From Chitinivibrionales bacterium (GTDB taxonomy: Bacteria; Fibrobacterota; Chitinivibrionia; Chitinivibrionales; FEN-1185), in contig DATJAL010000052.1 of NCBI GenBank assembly GCA_035516255.1, positions 248,001 to 312,000 of the forward strand: DNA of 64,000 nt, read 5' to 3'. Each line of letters starts with the position of its first letter. Position 1 is the stretch's first letter. The notes beneath the pieces are model-generated. The model was not told where the DNA came from. It was given only the letters and a program-made list of their open reading frames with translations, and searched no databases. Both the position numbers and the translations under genes were made by a program. Positions 17,762 to 27,225 of the stretch are shown here, piece by piece.

Positions 17762-18175
17762 ATGCGTTTTTTTCTTCTGTTTTTGTTTTTGTTTGCGGTT
17801 CCGCATGGCGTATATCCTCAGAAAAGCGATTCCATTTTTTCCCATGCCAAAAAACAATTAGGGACGAACCAACCGACCTACACCTCACCCTGGCTGCATC
17901 AGCACGGCAACAAGGACCCGCTCTCCCAGAACCAGCCCAATCCCGCTTCAAGCTATACCATTATTTACTTCTACGTCGCGCAGTCGGGCCCGGTCAGCCT
18001 CAAACTGTATGATGCAAGAGGAAAACTCATTGGCTACTTTGTCGACGGCCCCGGAACCGGCGGGACAACCTACCGCGTGCTTTTCCCCGTGAATTTCCTG
18101 GCCGCGGGGGAATACTTCTATTGTTTCATGACCAGCGAGTTCTCTATTGTAAAGAAGATGGTGGTGGTAAAATAA
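17762..18175 (+). CDS. Small secreted protein consisting mostly of a T9SS type A sorting domain
   Basis: 137 residues. Signal peptide (M-R-F-F-L-L-F-L-F-L-F, ending V-Y-P-Q), then a ~35-residue linker and a textbook type A C-terminal domain. That domain starts with N-Q-P-N-P-A-S-S-Y-T-I-I-Y, continues with V-S-L-K-L-Y-D-A-R-G-K-L, then G-T-T-Y-R-V-L-F and L-A-A-G-E-Y-F-Y-C-F, and ends in K-K-M-V-V-V-K. This is the classical NPxNPxTxIxY...GxYxYxL...KKMVLLK pattern. With almost no cargo, it may be a decoy, a peptide carrier or a degenerate enzyme remnant. A strong terminator follows. Confidence 0.72.
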   Translation: MRFFLLFLFLFAVPHGVYPQKSDSIFSHAKKQLGTNQPTYTSPWLHQHGNKDPLSQNQPNPASSYTIIYFYVAQSGPVSLKLYDARGKLIGYFVDGPGTGGTTYRVLFPVNFLAAGEYFYCFMTSEFSIVKKMVVVK

Positions 18176-18207
18176 CAAGCTTGGAGTGAACGGCTCAACA
18201 AAGTCAA

Positions 18208-18239
18208 GAGCCTTTCCCACAGGGAAAGGCTCTTTTTTT
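18208..18239 (+). terminator. Strong Rho-independent terminator
   Basis: 11-bp perfect stem GAGCCTTTCCC / GGGAAAGGCTC with an ACA loop and a run of seven T. It ends the small sorting-domain gene and faces the converging MFS gene. Confidence 0.9.
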
Positions 18240-18259
18240 ACCACGGATATTCGCCCTTT

Positions 18260-19534
18260 TTACTCTGGCAATTTCTGTCCTTTTGTTTCGGGCAGGAACC
18301 AGATAAGGATAAGGCCGACAAGATACACGCATGCCATGACCGAGCTTGCCTTTGCGAAAGCCCTTGCCCCTGCGCCGAAAACGTGGTACAGGTTGCCGAT
18401 TCCGGCAAAGACCCCGATTGCCGCGACGATACGGCCAAAATTGTAGGTGATGCCTTCTCCCGTCGCCCTTATCCGGGTGGGGAAGAGCTCGGGCAGGTAC
18501 AGGGGTAGCCAGCCGAAAAACGCGGTGCTGAACACACCGGCCGCGGCCGCAAGTGTCCAGAGCAGCGGGCCATAGGACTTGACAAAATAGAAAAGTACAA
18601 GCGATGCGCATAAACTGCCGATGCAGAACAGTGCATAGGATTTCCTTCGGCCTATCCATTCCGCAATAAATCCGCCGAAAAAAGCGCCGATTATCTGGCC
18701 GAATGCCATGAACATCTGGGTTATTGGCTTCTGATACGGCGTCTTGCTAGAAGCGGCCATCTGATCAACCCATGAAGGTATCCATTGGAACACACCCCAC
18801 GTGCCAAGCACGACAATCGAAGCGATAAGGCATCCCATGATGGTTTTGTAGGCTAGTCCCTTTTGAAAAAGTTCCGAAAACGATGCCTTTTCACCCCGCT
18901 CTTTTATTTTTTTCCACGCCGCAGGCTCCTGCACGCCGAGTAGCATGAACAAGACTGTTATCGCCGGCACGATACCGATAAGGAGGATTATACGCCAGTG
19001 CTCGTTTACTCCGCCTGCGTATTTTGTCAAGATGATGGCTATAATTGCACAAACAAGGAAACCCACATTTGCGGCGGCGCCGAGTATGCCTGCAAGCGCG
19101 GGGCGGCTCTTGTTCGACCACGATTCCATAACGAGCGCGACGCCGAGTCCCCATTCGCCGCCCAGGCCGAGCGCGCCGAGGAACCTGCACGCGCCGAACT
19201 GCCAGACGTCGGTGCAGGCCGCACTGAGCCCCGTAAAGAGCGAATAAACGATCACGGTCGCGGCCAGCGACTTGACCCTGCCAATCTTGTCGCCCAGCGC
19301 GCCAAATACGTACCCCCCCAGCGCGGCGCCGAGGAGAAACAGGGCGAACAGAAGACCGACCTTGGGAAGGACGAGCCCCATGTCCTGTGTGTGCATGAGC
19401 ATTTTGAGCGCCGGAACGGCGATGAGTGAATAAATCCCCATTTCCATTCCGTCAAACAGCCAGCCGAGCCAGGCGACGGTGAGGTTGACCCAGGGGGTGT
19501 CGGATTTTCTGACGGCAGGTTCTGATAGTGCCAT
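18260..19534 (-). CDS. MFS transporter (sugar/organic-acid-type)
   Basis: 424 residues with twelve predicted membrane helices. The loop 2-3 signature is G-A-L-G-D-K-I-G-R, the MFS motif A, and helix 5 carries G-L-G-G-E-W-G-L-G-V-A-L, typical of the metabolite:H+ symporter branch. The N-terminus W-L-G-W-L-F-D-G-M-E-M-G-I-Y is common in sugar and aromatic/organic-acid carriers. Substrate cannot be read from the sequence. AAGGACC precedes the start. It lies 107 bases downstream of an outer-membrane protein gene on the same strand, separated from it by a strong terminator, so it is probably transcribed independently. Confidence 0.82.
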   Translation of the reverse strand: MALSEPAVRKSDTPWVNLTVAWLGWLFDGMEMGIYSLIAVPALKMLMHTQDMGLVLPKVGLLFALFLLGAALGGYVFGALGDKIGRVKSLAATVIVYSLFTGLSAACTDVWQFGACRFLGALGLGGEWGLGVALVMESWSNKSRPALAGILGAAANVGFLVCAIIAIILTKYAGGVNEHWRIILLIGIVPAITVLFMLLGVQEPAAWKKIKERGEKASFSELFQKGLAYKTIMGCLIASIVVLGTWGVFQWIPSWVDQMAASSKTPYQKPITQMFMAFGQIIGAFFGGFIAEWIGRRKSYALFCIGSLCASLVLFYFVKSYGPLLWTLAAAAGVFSTAFFGWLPLYLPELFPTRIRATGEGITYNFGRIVAAIGVFAGIGNLYHVFGAGARAFAKASSVMACVYLVGLILIWFLPETKGQKLPE

Positions 19535-19567
19535 TTTATTCCGGTCCTTTCATGAATGAGGGTCTTG

Positions 19568-19604
19568 AAAAAAGGCTTCCGGGAGACACGCCGGAAGCCT
19601 TTTT
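19568..19604 (-). terminator. Strong terminator of the outer-membrane protein gene
   Basis: A-rich stem AAAGGCTTCCGG with CCGGAAGCCTTT and an 8-nt loop (19583-19590). On the minus strand it ends in a T-run, 37 bases after the stop at 19642. Confidence 0.88.
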
Positions 19605-19641
19605 CACCATTCCCTTTGTTGTCTGCAATTTCTTGTCTGAA

Positions 19642-21117
19642 TCAAATGCCAATTTGAACTTTGAAATCGAAATACCATTGTTTCTGGAACATCTTAAGCG
19701 GACTGTCCACGCCGTGCGTTGCGTCGATGTAATCCGGAAGCACTTGGTAGGTCATCATATGCATATGATCATTGGCAAATTGGAGATGCAGGGAAATCGC
19801 CTTTCCCAGACTCTTTTTTATGTAGATCGCCCACTTCCAATTGTCCTTGTCGAAATACTGCCTCCAGGTTTTGGCGCCTTCTTTGTCAAAACCGCTTGCC
19901 TGTGTAAAAACAGCCGTATCGTCATAATCCCTTGGATTGTAAGATCCGCCGGGAATGTACCATATCGGATCTTGATTGTTCTGAGAGGCCATCATGTTGT
20001 TGTCGAACTGGCTCCCATAATATTCCCATTCAAAAGACAATACATCGAGGAGCTTGAACGTGGGGAAATTGAAACCGAACATGACCGGAATGCGCTTTGT
20101 GATATCGTCATAATAGAAAGGGTAATTTTGAACGCCAAGCACGGCCGCTTCAGCGAATATCTTCAGGTCTTCTTTGCCGAACACGGTGGTCGGGATCACC
20201 GGTTTGATGTCAAAGGAGGCCATGCCCATGAGTTTAATGCCCCGGAAGGTGTAATACTGAACGCCCTTGAGCGTGTCCGTATTGCCGTTCAGTCCTTCAG
20301 TACTATTAAGTGCGCTGTCCCCAAGATATCGGTTGTAGAAATCTTTTGGCGTTGTCTTGCTTTCATTCATGGAAATCGCGTGGGCCCACGAGACGCCAGC
20401 CCCGAGAGAGAGCATCTTGGCGATGTTGCCTTTGATGATATAACTGGGAGAAACGTCGTACATGGGCGGATAGTTTAATTCCATGGTTGCTAGAAAATGC
20501 TGCTCTATGGCACCGTTAAGCAGATAATTGCTGAAACGAATTCCAAGGGCCCGGTAGAGGTTGTCGCCGATGATGTTCCATCTGCCGTTTACCAGGTAGC
20601 CAGGATATGCTCCCGATTTCAGAAGATATTCTCCCATGTCATATGCATCCGGGTTGTATTTGAAGGGAAAATAGCCGAATTGAAATTCGAACAAAGGGTT
20701 GGCAAGGTCTTTTCCGATTTTATACGTTCCGGAGGCTTCGCTGACTGCGGGAGAGAATTTCGGGACGAGATATACGTCGGTGGGCAATTCAGGGAAAGCA
20801 TACCAGACAAACGCACCCACCCCCAGTTTCAATGTCAAGCGGTTCGCAACAACCGCTTCCCCGTTCAGGAACACATTAAGGCGGGAAATCCATTGTCTCA
20901 CGTTGTACTGCTGATTCACGTATGGGGATGATTGTCCCTCAACGAGCTGGCCTTCGTCAAGGCCCGAAGACATCTTGATCGGCTTGTGATCGATACCAGA
21001 GGTGTCGGGTGCAGGTTGAAGGGTTTTTTGCTCCGGGACGGATGAGTCGGCCGCGGGCTGGCCTAAAACCAAACTCACCCAGGAAACACACAGTAAAACA
21101 GTGGTGAAAAACCTCAT
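19642..21117 (-). CDS. Outer-membrane beta-barrel protein, unknown substrate
   Basis: 491 residues. Signal peptide ends L-V-L-G-Q, followed by a Pro/Ser-rich linker (~25-60). From ~70 on there are alternating amphipathic strands rich in Tyr, Phe and Trp with short turns (L-K-L-G-V-G-A-F-V-W-Y, F-E-F-Q-F-G-Y-F-P-F), ending W-Y-F-D-F-K-V-Q-I-G-I, like a BAM beta-signal. This predicts a porin-like barrel of 16-18 strands. No family name is recognised. A degenerate copy of the CTTAC palindrome lies ~220 bases upstream. Confidence 0.65.
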   Translation of the reverse strand: MRFFTTVLLCVSWVSLVLGQPAADSSVPEQKTLQPAPDTSGIDHKPIKMSSGLDEGQLVEGQSSPYVNQQYNVRQWISRLNVFLNGEAVVANRLTLKLGVGAFVWYAFPELPTDVYLVPKFSPAVSEASGTYKIGKDLANPLFEFQFGYFPFKYNPDAYDMGEYLLKSGAYPGYLVNGRWNIIGDNLYRALGIRFSNYLLNGAIEQHFLATMELNYPPMYDVSPSYIIKGNIAKMLSLGAGVSWAHAISMNESKTTPKDFYNRYLGDSALNSTEGLNGNTDTLKGVQYYTFRGIKLMGMASFDIKPVIPTTVFGKEDLKIFAEAAVLGVQNYPFYYDDITKRIPVMFGFNFPTFKLLDVLSFEWEYYGSQFDNNMMASQNNQDPIWYIPGGSYNPRDYDDTAVFTQASGFDKEGAKTWRQYFDKDNWKWAIYIKKSLGKAISLHLQFANDHMHMMTYQVLPDYIDATHGVDSPLKMFQKQWYFDFKVQIGI

Positions 21118-21606
21118 GCGCTGGTCCTCCTTTGGGATTAAACAGTTTGAATCACAGCCAACAGGTTATGTCTTAGTAATTGTGGTCTCTTTAAATGCTT
21201 ATAAATAGAATTAACGAAAAGAATCCGGACGTTGTTTCTTATTAGTTGCAAAGAATTTAGGGCTAAAACGAGGGCTTTTAATATGAACTAATATAAAAAT
21301 GCGCACATGCGTTTCCAAAACATTTTTCTTCCCGAAGGTAAGATATATTTCCCAAACAACCTTATTGGTTTCTATTGATAATTCTAACAAACTTGAGTAT
21401 ATTACACTTACGAGCGCCGTCGCTTGATGTGATCGGTCCTTTGTCTGCCTCCATTTCAAAGCGTTACCGCAACAATTTTCAGACTACGATGAACAATAAG
21501 GAAACCGTCCTGCGGTTTATAAAATTCTTGCACCGAACGGCTTTTTCGGGCGGGGATGCCGGGAAACGTGATGAACAACCCATGACTGCGTGACAAAACA
21601 GCGAGC
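21118..21606. other. Divergent AT-rich intergenic region with palindrome site 2
   Basis: 489 bases between diverging envelope genes. It holds the palindrome at 21328-21342. A 34-codon frame from ATG 21489 is open but lacks a ribosome binding site and recognisable content. No RNA gene is seen. Confidence 0.5.
21328..21342. promoter_or_regulatory. Palindrome CTTCC-CGAAG-GTAAG (site 2, one mismatch)
   Basis: Same layout and flanks as sites 1, 3 and 4: T-run before the left arm and GATATAT after the right arm. One arm mismatch (CTTCC for CTTAC). Confidence 0.5.
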
Positions 21607-22578
21607 ATGAGAAGAGTTTCCGCACACCTCTCGTTCACCAAAAGAAAATGTCTTTCTGTTGGTTTGGATCACCGTTTTTTGAGAAAAAAAAAATCATCAT
21701 CGTTTGCTATTATAGGGACCTTCAAAGCCGTGCTGGCAGCCTTTGCGTTATTCATGTTCACTGTTCACTCCCGGGCACAGGAAAACAATCCGCGACTGAA
21801 CCAGAAGGTACAGGCATCCGTGCCGTCCGCACCTGCCGGCCGGGGTGAAAAAGAGAACTTCAAAAAGAGGACGCCTGAGGAGATTTTTGAAGCACTTAAT
21901 GCGGTATTGCAGGCGATGAATAATGATATGGAGGAATTCAACTTTGACAAGATTCATCCCCATTTGAAGGTTATCTATTCGCTTTATAATGAATTGCGCC
22001 TTCTGTCTCTTGATAACATCGACAGTCTGGTCGCCCAAGCCGGGAAAACAGATTCGACAGCGGCAAAAAAGGGCTTGAGTTCAATCAATCTCAGTAGGGC
22101 GATTCGCGCGGACAGCTTTCCCCCGTCCAAGGACTCCTTGGTGAACATGGTAATTGACACCGGCACCTTGTTCAGATCTTCTCCGGCGCAGCTGTCGTCA
22201 ATTGGCCCCCGGGTTGATTTGAAAAACTTCAATCCTTCAAAGAATAATAATGACAGCAACCCTTTAGGAAACGCGTCCTCTCTTTCACTTTCTTGGGACG
22301 ACACCTCTTTCCAGAAGTATCTGCTCAAATTCGAGATCGTGCCCGACACTGCCGGTATAAAGAAGTGGAATGTGGTTTTTGAGAAAGTGGACAAATTGAA
22401 GAATAAGACCACCAAGATCCATCAGTATTTTGACCTTGGAGAATTTTCTGTAAGCGCACAGGATCTGGTGTGGCTGAGCGATGAAGTGAAGAAATCGGAA
22501 ACGGAAATGCGGAGTTATTTCTACAACAAAGATCACGAGAAGAAAAAAGAGAAGAAGGATACGGTTCTTTTTAAATAG
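21607..22578 (+). CDS. Exported helical protein of unknown function
   Basis: 323 residues. A long basic N-region precedes a hydrophobic stretch at ~40-55 ending H-S-R-A-Q, so it is probably exported; the true start may be further in. The mature protein is helical and charged (E-E-I-F-E-A-L-N-A-V-L-Q-A-M-N-N-D-M-E-E-F), with a Ser/Asn-rich middle and a very basic tail (D-H-E-K-K-K-E-K-K-D). No family is recognised. It is followed 60 bases later by a beta-barrel gene on the same strand, so the two may act together in the envelope, the helical protein in the periplasm and the barrel in the outer membrane. Confidence 0.55.
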   Translation: MRRVSAHLSFTKRKCLSVGLDHRFLRKKKSSSFAIIGTFKAVLAAFALFMFTVHSRAQENNPRLNQKVQASVPSAPAGRGEKENFKKRTPEEIFEALNAVLQAMNNDMEEFNFDKIHPHLKVIYSLYNELRLLSLDNIDSLVAQAGKTDSTAAKKGLSSINLSRAIRADSFPPSKDSLVNMVIDTGTLFRSSPAQLSSIGPRVDLKNFNPSKNNNDSNPLGNASSLSLSWDDTSFQKYLLKFEIVPDTAGIKKWNVVFEKVDKLKNKTTKIHQYFDLGEFSVSAQDLVWLSDEVKKSETEMRSYFYNKDHEKKKEKKDTVLFK

Positions 22579-22638
22579 CATTTGCGGCGGATCATAACGG
22601 CCGCTTACCGGCATAGATCTGAGGAATGGCGGACACCC

Positions 22639-24387
22639 ATGAAAAAAGCTGCGTTGTTTTGTCTTGTGTTTCTCTTCCTGCAGCACGAAGGATCTGCACA
22701 CCAATCCATGAACGGACAAGGAGGCGCATTCGGCGGGTCGGGAGCCGGGCGGACCTTTTCCGGCGCATCCATCTATGATATGAACGATTCCGTAAAATTG
22801 GCGTTCGATCTGTACGCCAATTTGGGACATTCGCTCAGTCCGGACCTGCACGGCGGAGAACCGCTCGGGCCGGGAGGGGACATTTCCAACGTGTATAATT
22901 CCTTTCTGTACCTGGAGTCAACCAGTAAAAACCCGAGCCCCTTCAGGTCAGACGATCGCATTTCGCAGGGCGATTTCGGGTACGTTCCGCTGTGGCAAGG
23001 TAATTCCGTAAGCAGCCGTTTGAGATATCGTTTCCTGCCCGATGTCTGGGGGACAATGACCTTGGATTGCAATCTGGACAACCTTGCGGAAAATGCTCAA
23101 AGCGTGAGTAACTACATCCAGCTCAGCTCACTCGACATTAAGTGGGCGCCTCCCTTTTTAAAGGGTTTTTCAGGGGAAATAGGCCGGTTAAATATTACGG
23201 GGTCTTATTGCCCGATTTTTGATCTGATGCCGCTTGAAAATTTTAATTTTGACGGACTGCTTTTTAATTATGACTGCAATATCCAGCAGACCCATTTTTT
23301 TTCCTGGGAAGCGGCGGCCGGCCAGCAATTTCTCGGCAGGACTCTCTGGTTCAATGACACAACCGGCAACCAGCAGGTGTTGTTTGAAAAGCTGGACAAT
23401 ATCCGAAACCTCAATCATCTTTTTCTGCGGGCGCAATACGGGTATAAAAGAATCTTCGGTCTGAAATTAATTGGGGGTTACCAGGAATGTCCGGCGGATT
23501 CGACCCAGACCAGCATCGGCAATCCGAATATTCTCGACTACCCCGGAAATGCAATAATTACTAAAACATATTATCTGCCTAAAACAAGAGGCTGGCATAT
23601 CGGAACGGAGCTTGTTTTAAACACAAAAGGTTTGGTCCAGAATGCAGTGCTTGCCTACGGCAGAGGAACCGTTTTTCTGGCCAGCGGATCGCCCGACTAT
23701 GTAAACAAACCGAGTGACAAAGTCGGAGCGGTTGTCGACAGCTGGAAGTGGGATGAAATGATACCGAATTTTTCCATGGATGGCAGTTCGGTTCTGAACG
23801 GCATGTACTGGTTTAATTGGCGGTGGAAGAAGCTGATGGTTGATGGAGCGGTAGCGGGATCATGGCGGATTCCGGAAAAAAACAGCGTTACCTATGCGTT
23901 TGATCATACCTATTATTACTTGGATTCCGCATCCATCTACCGGGAGGGCGGCTTTATGGACACGGCCACCCTTACGGCGCAGGATTTCAAGGCGATAAAA
24001 TACGCGCTGCGCATTTCCTATCCCGTCCTGAAAGGCGTCCGCATAGGTGCACGCTATGATGAATTTCACTTTTTCAATCCCGATGCCCATTCAAATATCC
24101 CGGACATCGAACCGGTTACGAACGACTACACGACATTGGAGCCGAATGGAAACAATTTCGAGTTTATCGACAATGATCCGGCAAAGTGGGAAGGGGAGGC
24201 GGTTAACACGCACATGATCACCCCCTTTGTTGCGCTTGAAGTGGCGAATGTACTCAGAATCCAGGCATCATATTCCTGCGCATTTTACGACAGTCCGATT
24301 CTTCGCCAGGGTGTTCTCGCACGATGGCAAGGAAATTTCAGTCTGGGCGCAACGCTGACGTACCGTTTCGCAAAGTTGCCGGAGTGA
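22639..24387 (+). CDS. Outer-membrane beta-barrel protein
   Basis: 582 residues from ATG 22639. I chose this because it begins the signal peptide (M-K-K-A-A-L-F-C-L-V-F-L-F-L, ending G-S-A-H); the upstream TTG at 22582 would add a non-signal tail. After a Gly-rich linker the protein is a series of amphipathic strands with frequent Trp/Tyr (L-R-Y-R-F-L-P-D-V-W-G-T-M-T-L-D, F-N-W-R-W-K-K-L). It ends L-G-A-T-L-T-Y-R-F, a beta-signal followed by a short tail. Large barrels of this style occur in Fibrobacterota and Bacteroidota envelopes; function unknown. Neighbour of the helical exported protein upstream and convergent with the NicO gene. Confidence 0.62.
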   Translation: MKKAALFCLVFLFLQHEGSAHQSMNGQGGAFGGSGAGRTFSGASIYDMNDSVKLAFDLYANLGHSLSPDLHGGEPLGPGGDISNVYNSFLYLESTSKNPSPFRSDDRISQGDFGYVPLWQGNSVSSRLRYRFLPDVWGTMTLDCNLDNLAENAQSVSNYIQLSSLDIKWAPPFLKGFSGEIGRLNITGSYCPIFDLMPLENFNFDGLLFNYDCNIQQTHFFSWEAAAGQQFLGRTLWFNDTTGNQQVLFEKLDNIRNLNHLFLRAQYGYKRIFGLKLIGGYQECPADSTQTSIGNPNILDYPGNAIITKTYYLPKTRGWHIGTELVLNTKGLVQNAVLAYGRGTVFLASGSPDYVNKPSDKVGAVVDSWKWDEMIPNFSMDGSSVLNGMYWFNWRWKKLMVDGAVAGSWRIPEKNSVTYAFDHTYYYLDSASIYREGGFMDTATLTAQDFKAIKYALRISYPVLKGVRIGARYDEFHFFNPDAHSNIPDIEPVTNDYTTLEPNGNNFEFIDNDPAKWEGEAVNTHMITPFVALEVANVLRIQASYSCAFYDSPILRQGVLARWQGNFSLGATLTYRFAKLPE

Positions 24388-24418
24388 ACATGCGGTGGGC
24401 TTCGATCGGAATTTAAAC

Positions 24419-25999
24419 TTATCCCTGCGCAAGCATTGCCCTGATTACGATTGCCGCACCAATTAGAATAATCAGTATCGAGCTGAAAACAGGCAATTTT
24501 GGCAAGAATTTGCTTTTGTCGTATTTGTTGATGAGCGAAGAACCTTTTGCAAACAGAATTCCCAGAATGGTCAGCGTTGCCGCAAGGCCGAAGCTGAAGA
24601 AAACAATCAGCAATAAACCAAGGGCAACTTTCTTGACCGAAACGGCAAGAAAAAGAACAACCAGTGCCGTTGGACAGGGAACCATACCGCCGGAAATCCC
24701 CATTATTACATTCGTCATGAATCCTTTCTTCTGGATCGATTCCATTGTAACGTGCTGATGTCCATGCGCATGTTCATGTTCAAGGGAATGCTCGTGCGAA
24801 TGTGAATGTCCGTGCCCATGCGAAAACTCATGTAATTCGTTTTCAGAGTGTGAATGGCGGTGCTCCTCAAGGTGATGATATGAATGCTCAAAATCGTTAT
24901 GCTCATCATGTGAATGACCGTGCTCCTCATCATGGTCGTGTGAATGCGTGTGGTGATCGTGGAAACGGCCATGATGATCGTCTGCGTGGTTCAATTCCAT
25001 GAGACGTTTTCTGGACATGAGCGCGCCGATGATGATGATAATCGAACCCGATGCGACATTGAGATAGAGATTCATCCGCGGCGGGACCACGGAATTAAAT
25101 GCGATCAAAATAATTACTCCGAGGACGAGAACGCTGAGGGTATGACTGATTGCCGTGACGATTCCCAGCGTAACGGCATCGGCAACAGTACCTCTATTCC
25201 CGATGATATATGCCCCGATCAGCGCCTTCCCATGACCGGGGGAGAGCGCATGGAGCGCGCCGATTATAATTGCAAGGAAGAGGTAAATAATAAGGATGGA
25301 AGGATTTTCGCCCGGCTTGAATATTTTTTCGAGGCTGAAGGTGTTGAAGCCTGTTTTTACGAACAATGAAATTCTGCCCCAGAGGGTGCTTTCGTCCGAA
25401 CCGGACAACAATTTGCCGGCTTGGTTGACGAATGCGCTCTTGTCAAAATCGAAGTAGGCCGTTTCCCCGCGTGAAATAACCTTGAACAATCTCCGGTCTT
25501 TTGTCCGGTCGGTGGCCAGCACGACCACCCATTTGACCGGCAGCACAACATGCTCGAGCAGATCGGGTTTGAATTCGACGGTGTGCGGAACGCCGGCAAA
25601 GTTCCATGACCGGGAAATTTCAATTGCGCGCATGAGAGTGTCAACCGCTGCGGCGCCGTTTGAGTTGTCTTCAAGCTTCCAGCTTTCGTCGACGACGTTC
25701 GTTACCGGACTACCGTCGATTTTGAGAGCAATATTATCAAAAACGTAGCTCTTGATTTTAGGCAGCAATTCGTTCCATTCTTTGGTGCTGAGAACTGCTG
25801 TGCTGTCTATTCCTTTGTCCACCTCGCCCAGTAGATCAACCTGAACCACCCGCAATTTCAAGGTTAATTGATTTCCATTTTGTATGATAAGCGCCTTGTT
25901 CCAGCTTGTATTGTGGGCAAGAACGGGATTTAGCGACAAGGCTACGAATAACAGGGAAATAAAAATCACTTTCCAGATTTTAGCCAACAGCGTGCTCAT
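24419..25999 (-). CDS. NicO/RcnA-family nickel-cobalt transporter with a His-rich loop
   Basis: 526 residues. Signal-like N-terminus (V-L-A-H), then a ~190-residue exported domain, then six or more membrane helices of the NicO family: G-A-L-H-A-L-S-P-G-H-G-K-A-L near 250, and G-G-M-V-P-C-P-T-A-L-V-V-L in the C-terminal half. Between them lies a cytoplasmic or periplasmic loop of ~80 residues containing 31 His, mostly as H-x-H, a metal-binding loop typical of Ni/Co carriers. The fused exported domain may be a metal-binding or sensing part. Direction (uptake or efflux) is not readable. The only nickel enzyme in the window is the [NiFe] hydrogenase 10 kb away. AAAGGA precedes the start. Confidence 0.82.
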   Translation of the reverse strand: MSTLLAKIWKVIFISLLFVALSLNPVLAHNTSWNKALIIQNGNQLTLKLRVVQVDLLGEVDKGIDSTAVLSTKEWNELLPKIKSYVFDNIALKIDGSPVTNVVDESWKLEDNSNGAAAVDTLMRAIEISRSWNFAGVPHTVEFKPDLLEHVVLPVKWVVVLATDRTKDRRLFKVISRGETAYFDFDKSAFVNQAGKLLSGSDESTLWGRISLFVKTGFNTFSLEKIFKPGENPSILIIYLFLAIIIGALHALSPGHGKALIGAYIIGNRGTVADAVTLGIVTAISHTLSVLVLGVIILIAFNSVVPPRMNLYLNVASGSIIIIIGALMSRKRLMELNHADDHHGRFHDHHTHSHDHDEEHGHSHDEHNDFEHSYHHLEEHRHSHSENELHEFSHGHGHSHSHEHSLEHEHAHGHQHVTMESIQKKGFMTNVIMGISGGMVPCPTALVVLFLAVSVKKVALGLLLIVFFSFGLAATLTILGILFAKGSSLINKYDKSKFLPKLPVFSSILIILIGAAIVIRAMLAQG

Positions 26000-26132
26000 G
26001 AATCAATTCCTTTAAGGTGCGATTTTGCCATTTGTACCGGAGATGCAAAATATAGTACGGGCCGCATTTCCATGGCGGAGAACTCATTCCGGCGCGTTGA
26101 GGATACGCGTCGCCGCAGCGTCAATAAATGTA

Positions 26133-26164
26133 GAAGGGAAGCTCCTTCACAAGAGCTTCCCTTC
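26133..26164 (-). terminator. Hairpin after the ThuA-like gene
   Basis: Perfect 12-bp stem GAAGGGAAGCTC / GAGCTTCCCTTC with an 8-nt loop, 36 bases after the stop at 26200. The minus-strand flank (TACATTTATT) is only a weak U-tract. Confidence 0.55.
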
Positions 26165-26199
26165 ATGGTGCATAAAAAACGGATAACCGGCAAAAAGCC

Positions 26200-27225
26200 T
26201 TACTTTACCACTGTCATCTGCTTCGCGGTGCGTCCCGACCCGTCCATGATACGCACGACATGGCAGCCCGCAGGAAGGGCATTCTGGGCTTCGGCAAGAC
26301 TTTTAACCCATTTTGATGCCACAAGTTGTCCTGCAAGATTGTAAACATTCAAACGTGTCGGCTCATTAAAATTCCATTTTGCAATGTCCTCACCCCCCTT
26401 GGAATGCAGGAAGTTCTCTTGAGGGGCAACAGAGACAATCGGCAATTGTGAACCGCACCATTGCAAAGCATCCCAGATCGTGGAGTCCATCGTCGTTTCG
26501 GTAAAACATGCCGAGGTATGACCGCGGCTGCAATAAAAGGCTCTCCCTCCGTTAGGAAAAATCTGGCACCATGTAACAGGGTGATGCGGACCCATTACCG
26601 TAACTCCATACGATGCTTCGTCGACGTATTGAAGCATATGTAAAAAGGGGAGGTTGTACGGATTAGGAGTCAGATTATACCATTCCTCGCTCGTCCAGAA
26701 GGTATCAGGCACATTACCGAAAAAGATTTTGAATGTATCGTTCGTGGCCAGTTGAAGGTTGGTGTACATTTCCGCCCGCACAACACCGCCGTGATTCGTG
26801 AAATCTGCGCCAATCAGGGAATCGATATACCATGCCCATGTGGCATGAGTAGCCCCTGCGCCGTGCCAGCCGATCCAGCCACCACGATCGATTTCCAGGT
26901 AATCGTGCAATGCGAGCTGTTCATCGGCATTAAGGGTTGTTCCGGCATAGGAGGTCTGGTTAAAAATAACCACGTCGTATTGCTGCAGGTTGGCCCTGGT
27001 GATCGGCACTGGGGTTTTCACGATAGTGAGCTGAAAACCGAATTTTGCGGACAGATGTTTTAACATAGTATCCCCGTCTGCAACCGGATGCCCCACAGGG
27101 CCCATGTCTGAAAGATCAAGCACGCTTTTTAGCCCATTTTGCCTGGGGTATCCCAAAGAAACACCCACACAGAACACCATAACCAACAAGGCTGCAGCCA
27201 CGCCCCAGAATTTTAACCTAAGCAT
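26200..27225 (-). CDS. Secreted ThuA-like domain protein with C-terminal sorting domain
   Basis: 341 residues; AAGGAGG precedes the ATG. After the signal peptide, residues ~30-255 match the ThuA (trehalose-utilisation-like, GATase-fold) family: Y-D-V-V-I-F-N-Q-T-S, L-H-D-Y-L-E-I-D-R-G-G-W-I-G-W-H-G-A, a T-W-C-Q-I-F-P-N-G-G-R-A-F-Y-C-S-R-G-H strand and the closing W-D-A-L-Q-W. ThuA proteins of this secreted kind accompany carbohydrate-oxidation or degradation genes; the reaction is unknown. The last ~75 residues (L-N-V-Y-N-L-A-G-Q-L ... K-Q-M-T-V-V-K) form a T9SS type A-like sorting domain. Confidence 0.78.
   Translation of the reverse strand: MLRLKFWGVAAALLVMVFCVGVSLGYPRQNGLKSVLDLSDMGPVGHPVADGDTMLKHLSAKFGFQLTIVKTPVPITRANLQQYDVVIFNQTSYAGTTLNADEQLALHDYLEIDRGGWIGWHGAGATHATWAWYIDSLIGADFTNHGGVVRAEMYTNLQLATNDTFKIFFGNVPDTFWTSEEWYNLTPNPYNLPFLHMLQYVDEASYGVTVMGPHHPVTWCQIFPNGGRAFYCSRGHTSACFTETTMDSTIWDALQWCGSQLPIVSVAPQENFLHSKGGEDIAKWNFNEPTRLNVYNLAGQLVASKWVKSLAEAQNALPAGCHVVRIMDGSGRTAKQMTVVK

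Noticed and set aside
21489-21593. 34-codon frame in the divergent region
   Set aside because: Too short, no ribosome binding site, no recognisable motif.
24720-25000. Met/His- and Arg-rich frames on both strands over the His-rich loop
   Set aside because: They arise from the low-complexity CAT/GTG codon repeats of the NicO loop.
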